A DNA stretch of 42,694 nt from Cryobacterium sp. (GCA_014376815.1 JACMQV010000268.1:1-42694); one strand, 5' to 3'; counted from the stretch's first letter, positions 26,862 through 35,644 are shown. Made by a program: numbers and translations. The notes: generated from the letters alone by a model not told the origin.

Positions 26862-29182
26862 TCGACTCGCGCATCCCCAAGTTCTATCGACTGTCGGTCG
26901 CCGAACGCCTGCAGCTGCTGCACGACCGCGGTGTTCTCAGCGACGCCGACCACGCCGCGCTTCGCGACGGCACCTCCTCCCTCGACGTGGAGACCGCCGA
27001 CCGGCTGATCGAGAACGTCATCGGAGTGTTCTCGCTGCCGATGGGGCTCGGCCTGAACTTCCGCATCAACGAGTGCGATTACCTGGTGCCCATGGTCGTC
27101 GAAGAACCGTCGATCATCGCCGCGGTGAGTTCCGTGGCCAGGCTGGTGCGCCAGGCCGGCGGGTTCACCAGCGTCGCGGACGAATCCCTGCTGATCGGTC
27201 AGATCCAGGTCGTCGACGTCGACGATCCCGAGCGCGCGCGGCTGGCCGTGCTCGCCCGCAGCCGGGAGATCCTCGACCTGGCCGACAGCGGGCATCCGAA
27301 CATGGTGGCCCGCGGCGGCGGCGCCCGCGGCGTCGAGGTGTTCCTGCGCGGGGAGACCGCGCAGAACGGCGAGCTGCTCGTGGTGCACCTCAGCGTGGAC
27401 ACCCGGGATGCGATGGGCGCGAATCTCGTCAACTCGATGTGCGAGGCGCTTGCGCCGTTGATCGAGGAGATCACCGGCGGGCGGGTGTTCCTGCGCATCC
27501 TCTCCAACCTGACCGACCGCGCCCTGGTGCGGGCCCGCGCCGTGATACCGCCGGCACTGATCGCGACCGGGGATTTCACCGGCGAGCAGGTTCGGGACGG
27601 GATCGTCCTGGCGAACGAATTCGCCGCTATGGACCCTTACCGGGCGACCACGCATAACAAGGGGATCATGAACGGGGTCGACGCCGTCGCCCTCGCCACG
27701 GGCAACGACTGGCGGGCCATCGAGGCCGCAGCCCATGCGTATGCCGCCCGCGGAATACGATACGCGCCTCTCACCGCCTGGAGCGTCGACGAGCACGGCA
27801 ACCTGGTCGGAGAGCTGACCATGCCCCTGAAGGTGGGCACGGTCGGCGGCCAGGTGGAGTCGAACCCCGCTGTGCGGCTCGCCCGCACGATCCTCGGCGT
27901 CTCCTCGGCCCGCGAACTGGCCGAGGTGATGGCGGCCGTCGGCCTGGCCCAGAACCTGGCCGCGCTCACGGCCCTGTCCACCAAGGGCATCCAGCACGGG
28001 CACATGCGGCTGCACGCCAGGGCCGTGGCGGCTGCGGCCGGCGCCGAAGGAGCCCGGTTCGACGAGGTGGTCGACCGGCTCATCGCCGACGGCGAGATCA
28101 AAGTCTGGAAGGCTCGGCAGATCATGCAGACCCTCGACGGCGCCGTCGCCGAGGCGTCATCCGCCGCCGAAAGCGCGGCCGAGCCGGCCACGCCGCCCCC
28201 GGCATCCGCTCTCGCCGCGGCGCGGCCGCCGGTCTCCCCCGGCGCACCGGGACCCGACGCCCAGGTCGGGTACGGCAAGATCATCCTGCTGGGCGAGCAC
28301 TCGGTGGTCTACGGCCATCACGCCATCGCGGCGCCGATCGGCCTGTCCGTGCGTGCCGAGGCCACCAGGACGACGACGTCCGGGGAGCCGATGATCGCGG
28401 ACTGGAGCGTGGACGGGTCGGTGCGCGAACCGATCCGGAAGGACATCTCGCACCGGGTGGCGGCTCTGATCACCGGGCGCCTCGGCGTGCCGGCCGAGGG
28501 CCTGCGCATCGCGGTCTTCTCCGACCTGCCGCGGGCGAGCGGGCTCGGGGCGTCCGCCGCCTTCGCGGTGGCCGTCATCCGCGCGGTCGCCGGGCGATTC
28601 AACCTGCGGCTCAGCGACGCCGAGGTGTCGGGCCTCGCCTTCGAGTGCGAGCAGATCGTGCACGGCACGCCGTCGGGCATCGACAACACCGTGGCCACCT
28701 TCGGCCGACCGGTCCTGTTCCGAAAGACGGATGCCGTCGGCGGGCACGAGATCCGGGATATCGTCACGCCGTATCCGATCCCGGTCGTGATCGGGATATC
28801 CGGGGTACATGCCCTCACCTCGCAGACCGTCGGCCTGGTGCGCACCGCGTGGCAGAAGAACCCGGCACGCTACGACTCGATCTTCACCCAGATCGACGCC
28901 CTGGTCCTGGCCGGCGTGGAATCGCTCCGGCACGGCGACATCGCCGAACTGGGCGAGCTGATGAACATCAACCAGGGCCTGCTCAACGCCCTGCAGGTAT
29001 CGAGCCCGGAGATCGAGCAGCTCGTGGCCATCGCCCGGCGGGCCGGCGCGCTCGGGGCGAAGCTGACCGGCGGCGGGGGCGGGGGCGCCATGATCGCGAT
29101 CGCCGAACCCGGCGGAGCCGAACCGATCATCGCCGCCATGCGCCGCGCCGGTTTCACCACCTACCTGACCGAGATCCGCTGA
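26858..29182 (+). CDS. mvaA-mvaK1: Fusion: class II HMG-CoA reductase + mevalonate kinase
   Basis: One uninterrupted 774-codon frame joins two consecutive mevalonate-pathway enzymes. Residues 1 to about 425 are a class II HMG-CoA reductase: VVEEPSIIAA (catalytic Glu at 82/83), DAMGANLVNSM (from 184), THNKGIMNG (Lys268), TGNDWRA (Asp284) and QHGHMRLH (His382), each one position from the Pseudomonas mevalonii numbering I remember. An Ala/Pro/Ser linker follows, about residues 428-468. From about 470 it is a GHMP mevalonate kinase: YGKIILLGEHSVVYG, LPRASGLGASAAFAVAV, HGTPSGIDNTVATFG and KLTGGGGGGAMIAIA. Both halves keep their catalytic residues. It would convert HMG-CoA to mevalonate and then to mevalonate 5-phosphate. 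Its start overlaps mvaK2 by 4 nt. Confidence 0.95.
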   Translation: MIDSRIPKFYRLSVAERLQLLHDRGVLSDADHAALRDGTSSLDVETADRLIENVIGVFSLPMGLGLNFRINECDYLVPMVVEEPSIIAAVSSVARLVRQAGGFTSVADESLLIGQIQVVDVDDPERARLAVLARSREILDLADSGHPNMVARGGGARGVEVFLRGETAQNGELLVVHLSVDTRDAMGANLVNSMCEALAPLIEEITGGRVFLRILSNLTDRALVRARAVIPPALIATGDFTGEQVRDGIVLANEFAAMDPYRATTHNKGIMNGVDAVALATGNDWRAIEAAAHAYAARGIRYAPLTAWSVDEHGNLVGELTMPLKVGTVGGQVESNPAVRLARTILGVSSARELAEVMAAVGLAQNLAALTALSTKGIQHGHMRLHARAVAAAAGAEGARFDEVVDRLIADGEIKVWKARQIMQTLDGAVAEASSAAESAAEPATPPPASALAAARPPVSPGAPGPDAQVGYGKIILLGEHSVVYGHHAIAAPIGLSVRAEATRTTTSGEPMIADWSVDGSVREPIRKDISHRVAALITGRLGVPAEGLRIAVFSDLPRASGLGASAAFAVAVIRAVAGRFNLRLSDAEVSGLAFECEQIVHGTPSGIDNTVATFGRPVLFRKTDAVGGHEIRDIVTPYPIPVVIGISGVHALTSQTVGLVRTAWQKNPARYDSIFTQIDALVLAGVESLRHGDIAELGELMNINQGLLNALQVSSPEIEQLVAIARRAGALGAKLTGGGGGGAMIAIAEPGGAEPIIAAMRRAGFTTYLTEIR

Positions 29183-29555
29183 CCACGCACGCATACCGAA
29201 CCTGTATTCGAGGTATTCGAAGCCCGGTATCCGGTCACTCGCTGCTGCAGAATGCGTCGTGGCCGCCGCTCCTCCACAGCTTTCGCCGGGAGTTATCCAC
29301 ACCGTCGATCCCAGCTATTCAGGGGTGAACAGGCGGTATTCACACAGCTCTCCACAGGGTTGTCCACAGGTCCTGTGCACAGACGTATCTTCGACGTGCG
29401 CACAGCCCCGAGCACCCTCCCTCGCGGCGCAGGTTGTGGCAGCGGGCGCGCGTTAGAGCCTGCGCCCGCTTCCACGGGGTGCGCCGCGACGGGGTCACGG
29501 GCGTCGGATGCCCCGGCGCGCGAAGTGGAGTGGCCAAGAAGAGCTAGAACTGCAG
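29183..29555. other. Intergenic region between convergent operons with DnaA-box cluster
   Basis: I see no gene in this 370-bp stretch. It holds two perfect DnaA-box 9-mers in the same orientation, TTATCCACA at 29293-29301 and TTGTCCACA at 29360-29368. Several 7-of-9 relatives surround them (29270-29278, 29336-29344, 29348-29356, 29373-29381). No dnaA, dnaN or AT-rich unwinding element is nearby, so it is not an obvious oriC. It may be a DnaA-titration or regulatory site. Confidence 0.6.
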
Positions 29556-29594
29556 ATTGGGGATCGCCGCGGCATGGGCGCGGCGGTCCCCAAT
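29556..29594 (-). terminator. Terminator hairpin of the pdh operon
   Basis: ATTGGGGATCGCCGCG pairs with CGCGGCGGTCCCCAAT around a 7-nt loop, with one mismatch. The hairpin begins 8 bp past the pdhC stop on the minus strand. No long T run follows. Confidence 0.65.
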
Positions 29595-29601
29595 CCGGTG
29601 A

Positions 29602-30927
29602 TCAGGCGATGATCGTCCACGGGTTCTCGATCAGGCGGGTCAGCGTCTGCAGGAACTGCGCGGCCACGGCGCCGTCGATGATCCGGTGGTCCGCTGACAG
29701 GGTGTAGCGCATCCGGTGCCGCGCAACAATCTCATCCCCGACCACGACCGCCTCGCGGGCGGTGCCGCCGACGGCCAGGATCGCGCCTTCGGGCGGGTTG
29801 ATGATCGCGGTGAATTGCTCCACACCGAACATGCCGAGGTTGCTGATGGTGAACGTGCCGCCTGACATCTGGCCGGCCGTGAGCTTCTTGGCGTTGGCCA
29901 GGGAGACGAGGTGTTTGGCTTCCGTACCGAGTTGGCTGACGGTCTTCTGGTCCGCGTCCTCGATCACGGGAACCACGAGGCCGTTGCCCGAGGCGACAGC
30001 CACACCGATGTTGACGCGGTGGTGCACCAGCATCTCGCCGCTCGCGTCGTCGATGTAGGACGCGTTGACCTCGGGGTGCTCGCGCAGGGCGAGCGCGCTC
30101 GCCCGGATCAGCAGGTCGTTGATGCTCACCTTGGGCCGACCGGCCTGAACGAGTTGCGCGTTCAGCTCGGTGCGCAGTTGCACCAGGTTCTCGGCGTCCG
30201 CCGCGGCGGTGACGAAGAAGTGCGGAATGGTGCGGGCGCTCTCGCCCAGCCGCCGGGCGATGACGCGGCGCATGTTGCTCAGCGGGACAGCCTCGGAGGC
30301 GCGCCTGTCGCCGCTGTCCGATGAGGTTGCGGCGGCTGCCGTGCTCGGAGCAACGGCGGTCGCGCTGGGGGCGGCGGAGTCGGCGCCGGGCGCGGTCGCC
30401 GGGGCGAGCAATGCGTCGGTATCCGAGCGGATGATGCGGCCGCCGGGGCCCGTGCCGCGAACCTGGCTGAGGTCGAGGTGGTTTTCCCGTGCGAGCTTGC
30501 GCACCAGCGGCGAGGCGAAGAGACGCTCACCTCCCCCGGCGGCATTGCCGTCTGCCACGGAAGGTGCCGAAGCGGTTGCCGGGGCGGCAGCCGGAGCCGG
30601 GCTCGCGGGCGGAGCCTCGGTCGCCGGGGCAGCCGCCGGTGCGTCGGCAGGGGTGGCCGGCGTCGCCGCCGGTGCGGGCGCGGCGCTCGGCTTGCCGTCG
30701 TCCAGCAGCGCGATGGGCACGCCGATGGAGACCAGCTTGCCCTCGGGCACGAGATGCTCGGAGAGTGTGCCGGCCTCGTAGGCCTCGTACTCCATCGTGG
30801 CCTTGTCGGTCTCTATCTCGACCAGCAGGTCCCCGACCTCGACCCGGTCACCGGGCTGCTTGTGCCAGATGGCGATGGCACCTTCCTCCATGGTGTCGGA
30901 GAGGCGGGGCATTGTGATTTCGATCAT
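29602..30927 (-). CDS. pdhC: Dihydrolipoamide acyltransferase, E2 of pyruvate dehydrogenase-type complex
   Basis: This 441-residue E2 core protein transfers the acyl group from E1 to CoA. A single lipoyl domain at residues 1-78 carries the lipoyl-lysine in EIETDKATMEYEA. A long Ala/Pro linker follows, then the peripheral-subunit-binding domain (ASPLVRKLARENHLDLSQV), a second Ala/Ser/Thr linker and the catalytic domain ending with the active-site DHRIIDGA. The substrate could be pyruvate, acetoin or branched-chain oxo acids; single-lipoyl E2 with separate E1 alpha and beta is shared by these. No E3 gene is in the window. It overlaps pdhB by 4 nt. Confidence 0.92.
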   Translation of the reverse strand: MIEITMPRLSDTMEEGAIAIWHKQPGDRVEVGDLLVEIETDKATMEYEAYEAGTLSEHLVPEGKLVSIGVPIALLDDGKPSAAPAPAATPATPADAPAAAPATEAPPASPAPAAAPATASAPSVADGNAAGGGERLFASPLVRKLARENHLDLSQVRGTGPGGRIIRSDTDALLAPATAPGADSAAPSATAVAPSTAAAATSSDSGDRRASEAVPLSNMRRVIARRLGESARTIPHFFVTAAADAENLVQLRTELNAQLVQAGRPKVSINDLLIRASALALREHPEVNASYIDDASGEMLVHHRVNIGVAVASGNGLVVPVIEDADQKTVSQLGTEAKHLVSLANAKKLTAGQMSGGTFTISNLGMFGVEQFTAIINPPEGAILAVGGTAREAVVVGDEIVARHRMRYTLSADHRIIDGAVAAQFLQTLTRLIENPWTIIA

Positions 30928-31940
30928 GATTCTTCACCCATCGGGTAGCGGCGGCGACCGACGGCGTCGAGGGTCTGACGGATGGCGCCGATGACGTCCT
31001 CCGCCGACGGTAACGCGGCCGTCTCCAGTGGTTTTGAGTACGGCAGAGGGACCTCGGCCATCGCGACGCGCCGAACGGGCGCGTCCAAGTAGTCGAAGGC
31101 GCCATCGGAGATCGTGGCCGCAATCTCAGCGCCGATACCGTATGTCAGCCAGTCATCCTCGAGGATGACGGCGGCGTGCGTCTTCTTGACGGACTCCACG
31201 ACCGTTTCACGGTCGAGAGGACGCAGGCTACGCAGGTCGATGACCTCGATGTCGAGGCCGTCCGATTCCGCGAGCTGCGCCGCGACCTGAAACGCCACAT
31301 GGGCCATCCGCGAATAACCGATCAGGGTGATGTCGCTCCCCTTCCGGGTGACGGCGGCCTTGCCGATCTCGGCCGGCACGTCGCCGTCCGGCACCTCGCC
31401 CTTGATGTTGTAGAGCGACAGGTTCTCCAGGAACAGCACGGGGTCATCGTCCCGGATCGCCGCGATCAGAAGCGCCTTGGCGTCGGCCGGCGTGCTGGGC
31501 GCGACGACCTTCATCCCGGGGACGAAGGCGTAGAAGAGCTCGATGTTCTGCGAGTGGGTCGCCCCGAGCTGCTGTCCGCCGCCACCCGGCGTGCGGATGA
31601 CGAGGGGCACTCTGGCCTGTCCGCCGAACATGCCGTAGATCTTGGCGGCGTGGTTCACGATCTGGTCGAGCGCGAGCAGAGAGAAGTTGATGGTCATGAT
31701 CTCGACCACGGGGCGGAGCCCGAGCATCGCGGCACCGATGGCGGCACCGGTGAAGCCCTCTTCGGCGATTGAGGTATCCCGCACCCGCTTCTCGCCGAAC
31801 TCGTCCAGCATGCCCGCTGTGATCTTGTACGCGCCTTCGAAGAGACCGATCTCCTCGCCCATCAGGAACACATTCTCGTCACGCAGCATCTCGGACCGCA
31901 GCGTGTCGTGCAGTGCCTGGCGATAGGTCATGATGCTCAT
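30924..31940 (-). CDS. pdhB: Pyruvate dehydrogenase-type E1 beta subunit
   Basis: This 338-residue thiamine-diphosphate-dependent E1 beta subunit pairs with the alpha subunit encoded just upstream. The N-terminus TYRQALHDTLRSEMLRDENV and GEEIGLFEGAYKIT, FGEKRVRDTSIAEEGFTGAA, TPGGGGQQLGATHSQNIE and DLRSLRPLDRETVVESVKKT are typical of the transketolase-like pyrimidine-binding and C-terminal domains. GGAG lies 7 nt before the ATG at 31940. Both ends overlap neighbouring genes by 4 nt (ATGA), so the three subunits are translationally coupled. Confidence 0.93.
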   Translation of the reverse strand: MSIMTYRQALHDTLRSEMLRDENVFLMGEEIGLFEGAYKITAGMLDEFGEKRVRDTSIAEEGFTGAAIGAAMLGLRPVVEIMTINFSLLALDQIVNHAAKIYGMFGGQARVPLVIRTPGGGGQQLGATHSQNIELFYAFVPGMKVVAPSTPADAKALLIAAIRDDDPVLFLENLSLYNIKGEVPDGDVPAEIGKAAVTRKGSDITLIGYSRMAHVAFQVAAQLAESDGLDIEVIDLRSLRPLDRETVVESVKKTHAAVILEDDWLTYGIGAEIAATISDGAFDYLDAPVRRVAMAEVPLPYSKPLETAALPSAEDVIGAIRQTLDAVGRRRYPMGEES

Positions 31941-33067
31941 AGGTTGACTCCGTAGTCGGGGATCGGTGCCGGCTCGAACAGGGGCTGCCCAGGCAACCGA
32001 TGAGAGTCATTCGCCACCGGTGTGGCGTAGGTGTAGTCGAACAGGGTCGACACCTCCGGGAACGGGCTGTTCTCGGCGAAGGCCGCCGCTTCCGCTACCT
32101 GCCGGGTTACCTCCTCGTCGATCTTCGCCAGCTCCTGCTCACCGAGCAGACCATCGGCGACCAGCTTCGCGGCGAAGGTGTGCACCGGGTCGCGTTCCTT
32201 GACCAAGGACATCTCCTCATCGGAGCGGTACTTGGCCGGGTCGACAACGGAGTGCCCACGGAGTCGCTCCGTGACTACCTCGAGCAGGAAAGGCTGGCCG
32301 CTGCGAGCCATCAGAACGGCACGGCGGGCGGCCTCGAACACGGCGACGGGATCGAGGCCATCGACACGTTCCGACGCCATCCGGTAAGCGGATGCCCGCT
32401 TGTAGAGGTCCGGCTCGGCCGAAGCCTTGTCGACAGTCGTGGCCATTCCCAGCCTGTTGTTGATGATCACGTAAACGATCGGAAGGTTCCACAGCGACGC
32501 GATGTTCAGCGACTCGTGGAAGGCCCCGATGTTCGTGGTGCCATCGCCCATCGTGCACAGGACGATCTCGTCCCCGCTGCGGTAGTCGATGGCGAGGGCG
32601 GCCCCGGTCGCCAGTGGGATTTGACCGCCGACGATGCCGTAGCCGCCCAGCATCCGCTTCTCGAGGTCGAACATGTGCATCGAGCCGCCCCACCCCTTCG
32701 ACACCCCGTCGGAACGGCCGTACAGCTCGGCCATCACCCGGTTGGGGTGGATGCCGCGGGTGATCGCGTAGCCATGCTCGCGGTAGTTGGTGAAGAGGTA
32801 GTCGCTCGGGCGCAGCGCCGCCAGGAGCCCCACGACCGCAGCCTCCTCGCCCAGATTCAGGTGGCAGTAGCCGCCGATCAGCGCTTGCGTGTAGGCCCGG
32901 GCGGCCCGCTCTTCGAACCGGCGGATGAGCATCATCTGGCGGTAGAACCCTCTCGAGCGCTCCCGGTCGGCCGGGGAAAGGTCGGTTTTCGGGTCCGGAG
33001 GCGATTGCTCCGACGAGGTGAGTGGTGGGGACTTTGTCGCCACGGTTGTACGCGGTCGAGTGGCCAT
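31937..33067 (-). CDS. pdhA: Pyruvate dehydrogenase-type E1 alpha subunit
   Basis: This 376-residue E1 alpha subunit binds thiamine diphosphate and decarboxylates the 2-oxo acid. Signatures are YRQMMLIRRFEERAARAY, GGYCHLNLGEEAAVVG, FTNYREHGYAITRG, WGGSMHMFD and the ThDP motif GDGTTNIGAFHESLNIASLW...INN. The phosphorylation-loop-like HSVVDPAKYRSDEE is also present. The ATG at 33067 is preferred because GGGAG lies 7 nt upstream; the same frame continues to 33118. As first gene of the operon it faces the TetR gene across a 138-bp promoter region. The order E1 alpha, E1 beta, E2 also occurs in acetoin dehydrogenase operons, so the exact substrate is not certain. Confidence 0.92.
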   Translation of the reverse strand: MATRPRTTVATKSPPLTSSEQSPPDPKTDLSPADRERSRGFYRQMMLIRRFEERAARAYTQALIGGYCHLNLGEEAAVVGLLAALRPSDYLFTNYREHGYAITRGIHPNRVMAELYGRSDGVSKGWGGSMHMFDLEKRMLGGYGIVGGQIPLATGAALAIDYRSGDEIVLCTMGDGTTNIGAFHESLNIASLWNLPIVYVIINNRLGMATTVDKASAEPDLYKRASAYRMASERVDGLDPVAVFEAARRAVLMARSGQPFLLEVVTERLRGHSVVDPAKYRSDEEMSLVKERDPVHTFAAKLVADGLLGEQELAKIDEEVTRQVAEAAAFAENSPFPEVSTLFDYTYATPVANDSHRLPGQPLFEPAPIPDYGVNL

Positions 33068-33205
33068 GAAAGAACTCCCTGCTCGGCCTTCGTGAGGTCG
33101 GGGATCGAAGAGTCGCATCGAATTTTAATGATACGAATTAGTTTCATTCTACATCCGAGAGTACGTTTGCCGTAAACCTTTTTCGACCACCCGGAGGGCT
33201 GCACC
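33068..33205. promoter_or_regulatory. Divergent pdh/tetR promoter region with candidate operator
   Basis: An AT-rich island in GC-rich DNA. AATGATAC (33127-33134), GAATTA, then GTTTCATT (33141-33148) is a 22-bp inverted repeat with one arm mismatch, the size expected for a TetR operator. On the minus strand TAAAAT at 33127-33122 could be the pdhA -10 box, overlapping the repeat. Repression of pdh and autoregulation by the adjacent TetR is inferred. Confidence 0.55.
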
Positions 33206-33829
33206 ATGGACCCAGCGACCGCAGCGAGCCCGGTTCGGAAGCGCGGCCGGCCCACGGAGGCGGGCCGCATCGAACGTCGCGGCCAGATCCTCGACGCCGC
33301 TTTGCCGGTCTTCCTTGAATACGGCTTCGGCAATGCGACCGTGGACCGAATTGCGGGCGCGGCCCGGGTCACCAAACGCACCATCTACACCTACTTCGGC
33401 AACAAGGATGGTGTCTTCACCGAGATGCAGCAACGCCTCGCCGCGAACGTCAGTGGCGAGCCTCTCCAACCCGAGACGCTGGAATCCCTCGCCGTGCGCA
33501 TCGTCTACGGGCTGCACTCGGCCCAGATGATCGGACTGCACCGCCTCGTGATCGCCGAATCGCTGCGGTTTCCCGAACTCGCCCGAAAGCTGCACGACAA
33601 CGGCGATATGTGGCACATAGCGCGCCTGGCGGACCACATTCGCAGCGAGCACAGCCCGGCGGCGGCGGCCCATGCCGAGCCGCTCTATGCCCTTCTTCTG
33701 GGCGAAGACTACAGGCGGCGGTTGCTCGGGCTCCTCGGGCCGGTGACAGCTGCCGAGGCCACGGTTCAGGCTCAGTCCGCGCTGGCCCTCATCCACCTGA
33801 CGGACGTGGACCCCTCCTCAGGCCGGTGA
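33206..33829 (+). CDS. TetR/AcrR-family transcriptional regulator
   Basis: This is a 207-residue regulator. After a basic leader (RKRGRPTEAGRIERRGQ), residues about 25-72 form the TetR helix-turn-helix: ILDAALPVFLEYGFGNATVDRIAGAARVTKRTIYTYFGNKDGVFTEM. The C-terminal ligand/dimer domain is all-helical (residues 85-200) and resembles the TetR_C group with LHRLVIAESLRFPEL. The ligand is unknown. It is divergent from the pdh operon, and an inverted repeat lies in the shared promoter, so pdhABC is the likely target. GGAGGG lies about 8 nt before the ATG. Confidence 0.9.
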   Translation: MDPATAASPVRKRGRPTEAGRIERRGQILDAALPVFLEYGFGNATVDRIAGAARVTKRTIYTYFGNKDGVFTEMQQRLAANVSGEPLQPETLESLAVRIVYGLHSAQMIGLHRLVIAESLRFPELARKLHDNGDMWHIARLADHIRSEHSPAAAAHAEPLYALLLGEDYRRRLLGLLGPVTAAEATVQAQSALALIHLTDVDPSSGR

Positions 33830-33975
33830 CGTCTCGTCTCGGTCCACCGTCGCGGCAACAGCAGTGTCGCGCTCCGGTCCGATTCGCTCATAGTCCTTGC
33901 GGTCGATGTCCAGAGTGCAGGTGTTCTCCTCGACGAACGGGCGCAGCGGGTCGACAACCGCCCCGAGAATGACGA
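33818..33975 (-). pseudogene. 3' remnant of an unrecognised gene
   Basis: On the minus strand a frame with normal codon bias reads VVDPLRPFVEENTCTLDID and RKDYERIGPERDTAVAATV before a stop overlapping the 3' end of the TetR gene by 12 nt. Upstream it runs straight into the terminator hairpin at 33974-34008 with no usable start. It looks like the C-terminal end of a lost gene. I do not recognise the family. Confidence 0.4.
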
Positions 33976-34008
33976 AAGGCCCCCGGTTTCCCGGGGGCCT
34001 TTCTTGTC
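33974..34008. terminator. Strong intrinsic terminator after the TetR gene
   Basis: GAAAGGCCCCCGG and CCGGGGGCCTTTC form a perfect 13-bp stem around TTTC, followed by TTGT on the plus strand. It is 145 bp past the TetR stop, separated from it by a gene remnant. Confidence 0.88.
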
Positions 34009-34183
34009 CGACTGGTTTTCGCAAATAGTTTCAACCTATTTAGCAATTAACCCTGTGTGGGTGTTTCAGCCTATTGGCGCGGCCCAGTCATAGCGCGGGA
34101 GCCGGTGACTCGGATACGGAGCCGTTCCAACCTAAGCTCGAAATCGTTCCAGCACCCAGGGATTTTGCCCCCAATGCTGGTGG
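34009..34183. other. AT-rich junction between core and accessory DNA
   Basis: This short spacer has runs such as AATAGTTTCAACCTATTTAGCAATTAA and is much less GC-rich than everything before it. The following 8 kb also have lower GC and mixed codon use. I see no tRNA, attachment repeat or integrase here, so the boundary is judged from composition only. Confidence 0.4.
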
Positions 34184-35614
34184 TCAGTGTTTCGATGCCG
34201 TGTTGATTTTGGCGGCGAAAGTCTTAGCTTCCATGCCTCGATTTGCACCTACGGCCACTGCCCACGAGTACAACTCGCCGTCTACGGTCATGCACAGTCC
34301 CCGTGTATCAACGGTCTTCTTCGTCTTGTCGCCAAAGATTCTGATATCCATTCCAAACATCACGTCCGCAGCGACGCGCGTGGGCGAGATCCTACGTTCG
34401 AGGCCGCCAACCGCGTCAACAAAAGCGTGTGCCCCGCGAAGTGTCTGGACCTGACCGCGAAAACTAATGGTGTCTCCACTGATTTCCAGCCCACAGAACC
34501 TCGACGGAAGTCTTTCAGCCCAAGTAGTCAGCCAATTTCCCTGAGTTCGCACCGCAACGTCCTCAATCGCGACGGAGGGATCGGGCTTCTGCAGCCCTGC
34601 GGAGTCAACCCATCCGCTGCCAGCATGATGAGAGAACATCGCAAGTGATCTCTTCGGAACGGCCCCTGCAATCGCAGCCGCGACCTTGAATGCAAAGGAC
34701 TGCCACTCGAAGTTCGAGGCACTGCCGGAGAATTGAATCGTGTTGATGTCCTTCGCAGGCTTTGCCGGGGCCGTCCAGCTCGCGACGAGATCAACGCGGA
34801 GATATCCCGCGCGCATTCCTGCTGCTGACTCGAACACCGCCCCACTCAATGCCTTCAACGGCAGTACTCGCACGTTGCGCCCGGCACGAAGCGTCAGGTT
34901 GTTCGCGTCGAGTTCTGCGCTCCCGAACGAACCCTTGATGCGAAGGGGAATGGCCACGATTGGCTGGCTCGGAGTCACGAACTGGCCGTGCGCATGCTTA
35001 CTCTCAAGAAGAACCCCGAGGGACACGGTCGCAATGGTCTGCTCTTTAGCGGCCGTGGCGAACTGCAACGAGTGCAGTCCTTGCTGCAATTGCGTAAGGA
35101 GCCGCCGCCTCTGAGTCTCCGACAGCTCGTGCTCCGTGTCGCTTTCCTGCGCTGCTTCGACCGGCGCTGTGGACTTCTCGCTCACACCGCGTGCGTTTCC
35201 GAGATCCTCGACGAGGCTCGTCTCCCCGAGGTCCAGCTCTTCCCCACCAAGTGGCTCCACACCCTCGGGCCTCGCGATTGAGGGCTGGGCCTCCCGACGG
35301 TGACCTTGGTACTTCCCGTGCACTGTGCTGCTCACATCTTGCGGGGCACGTCTCCTTACGGCATGGAAGAACACCCTCGCATCCTGCGCCTGGTCAGTAC
35401 GGAATCTGACACTTACGCGGCCCAGGCTGGTTTGAAATTGGATGGACCCGACAGTCAGAATCGTTGGCTCTGCGAATGCCAATCCAACGAGATCCTGGAA
35501 TTCAATCACCAGGACGGATGCACCAAGCGTTAATCGCTCCGCACCGCTTGTGGCCCGAATGGCTATTCCACTATCCGTTATGTCCGCGTCGCCGCCTGGC
35601 CCGTGAAAGTTCAT
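34184..35614 (-). CDS. Multi-domain PH-like (DUF4429-type) protein
   Basis: This protein of about 476 residues appears to hold three PH-like beta-barrel units. The first (residues 1-90) starts MNFHGPGGDADITDSGIAIRA, close to the DUF4429 opening. A charged Glu/Gln-rich linker of about 100 residues follows. The second unit runs from IPLRIKGSFGSAELDANN to FAFKVAAAIAG, and the third ends GLCMTVDGELYSWAVAVGAN and FAAKINTASK, resembling the C-terminal PH-like modules of actinobacterial hypothetical proteins. No signal peptide or membrane segment is seen. The ATG at 35614 starts the first domain; an in-frame GTG at 35644 with GAGG upstream is possible. The function is unknown. Codon use is less GC-biased than in the core genes. 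Confidence 0.65.
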   Translation of the reverse strand: MNFHGPGGDADITDSGIAIRATSGAERLTLGASVLVIEFQDLVGLAFAEPTILTVGSIQFQTSLGRVSVRFRTDQAQDARVFFHAVRRRAPQDVSSTVHGKYQGHRREAQPSIARPEGVEPLGGEELDLGETSLVEDLGNARGVSEKSTAPVEAAQESDTEHELSETQRRRLLTQLQQGLHSLQFATAAKEQTIATVSLGVLLESKHAHGQFVTPSQPIVAIPLRIKGSFGSAELDANNLTLRAGRNVRVLPLKALSGAVFESAAGMRAGYLRVDLVASWTAPAKPAKDINTIQFSGSASNFEWQSFAFKVAAAIAGAVPKRSLAMFSHHAGSGWVDSAGLQKPDPSVAIEDVAVRTQGNWLTTWAERLPSRFCGLEISGDTISFRGQVQTLRGAHAFVDAVGGLERRISPTRVAADVMFGMDIRIFGDKTKKTVDTRGLCMTVDGELYSWAVAVGANRGMEAKTFAAKINTASKH

Positions 35615-35644
35615 TTCTCTGCCACCCCCTGTGCCACACGACAC

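Noticed and set aside
29270-29381. Chromosome origin (oriC)
   Set aside because: No dnaA, dnaN, gyrase or AT-rich unwinding region is nearby; the box cluster is reported as a regulatory or titration site only.
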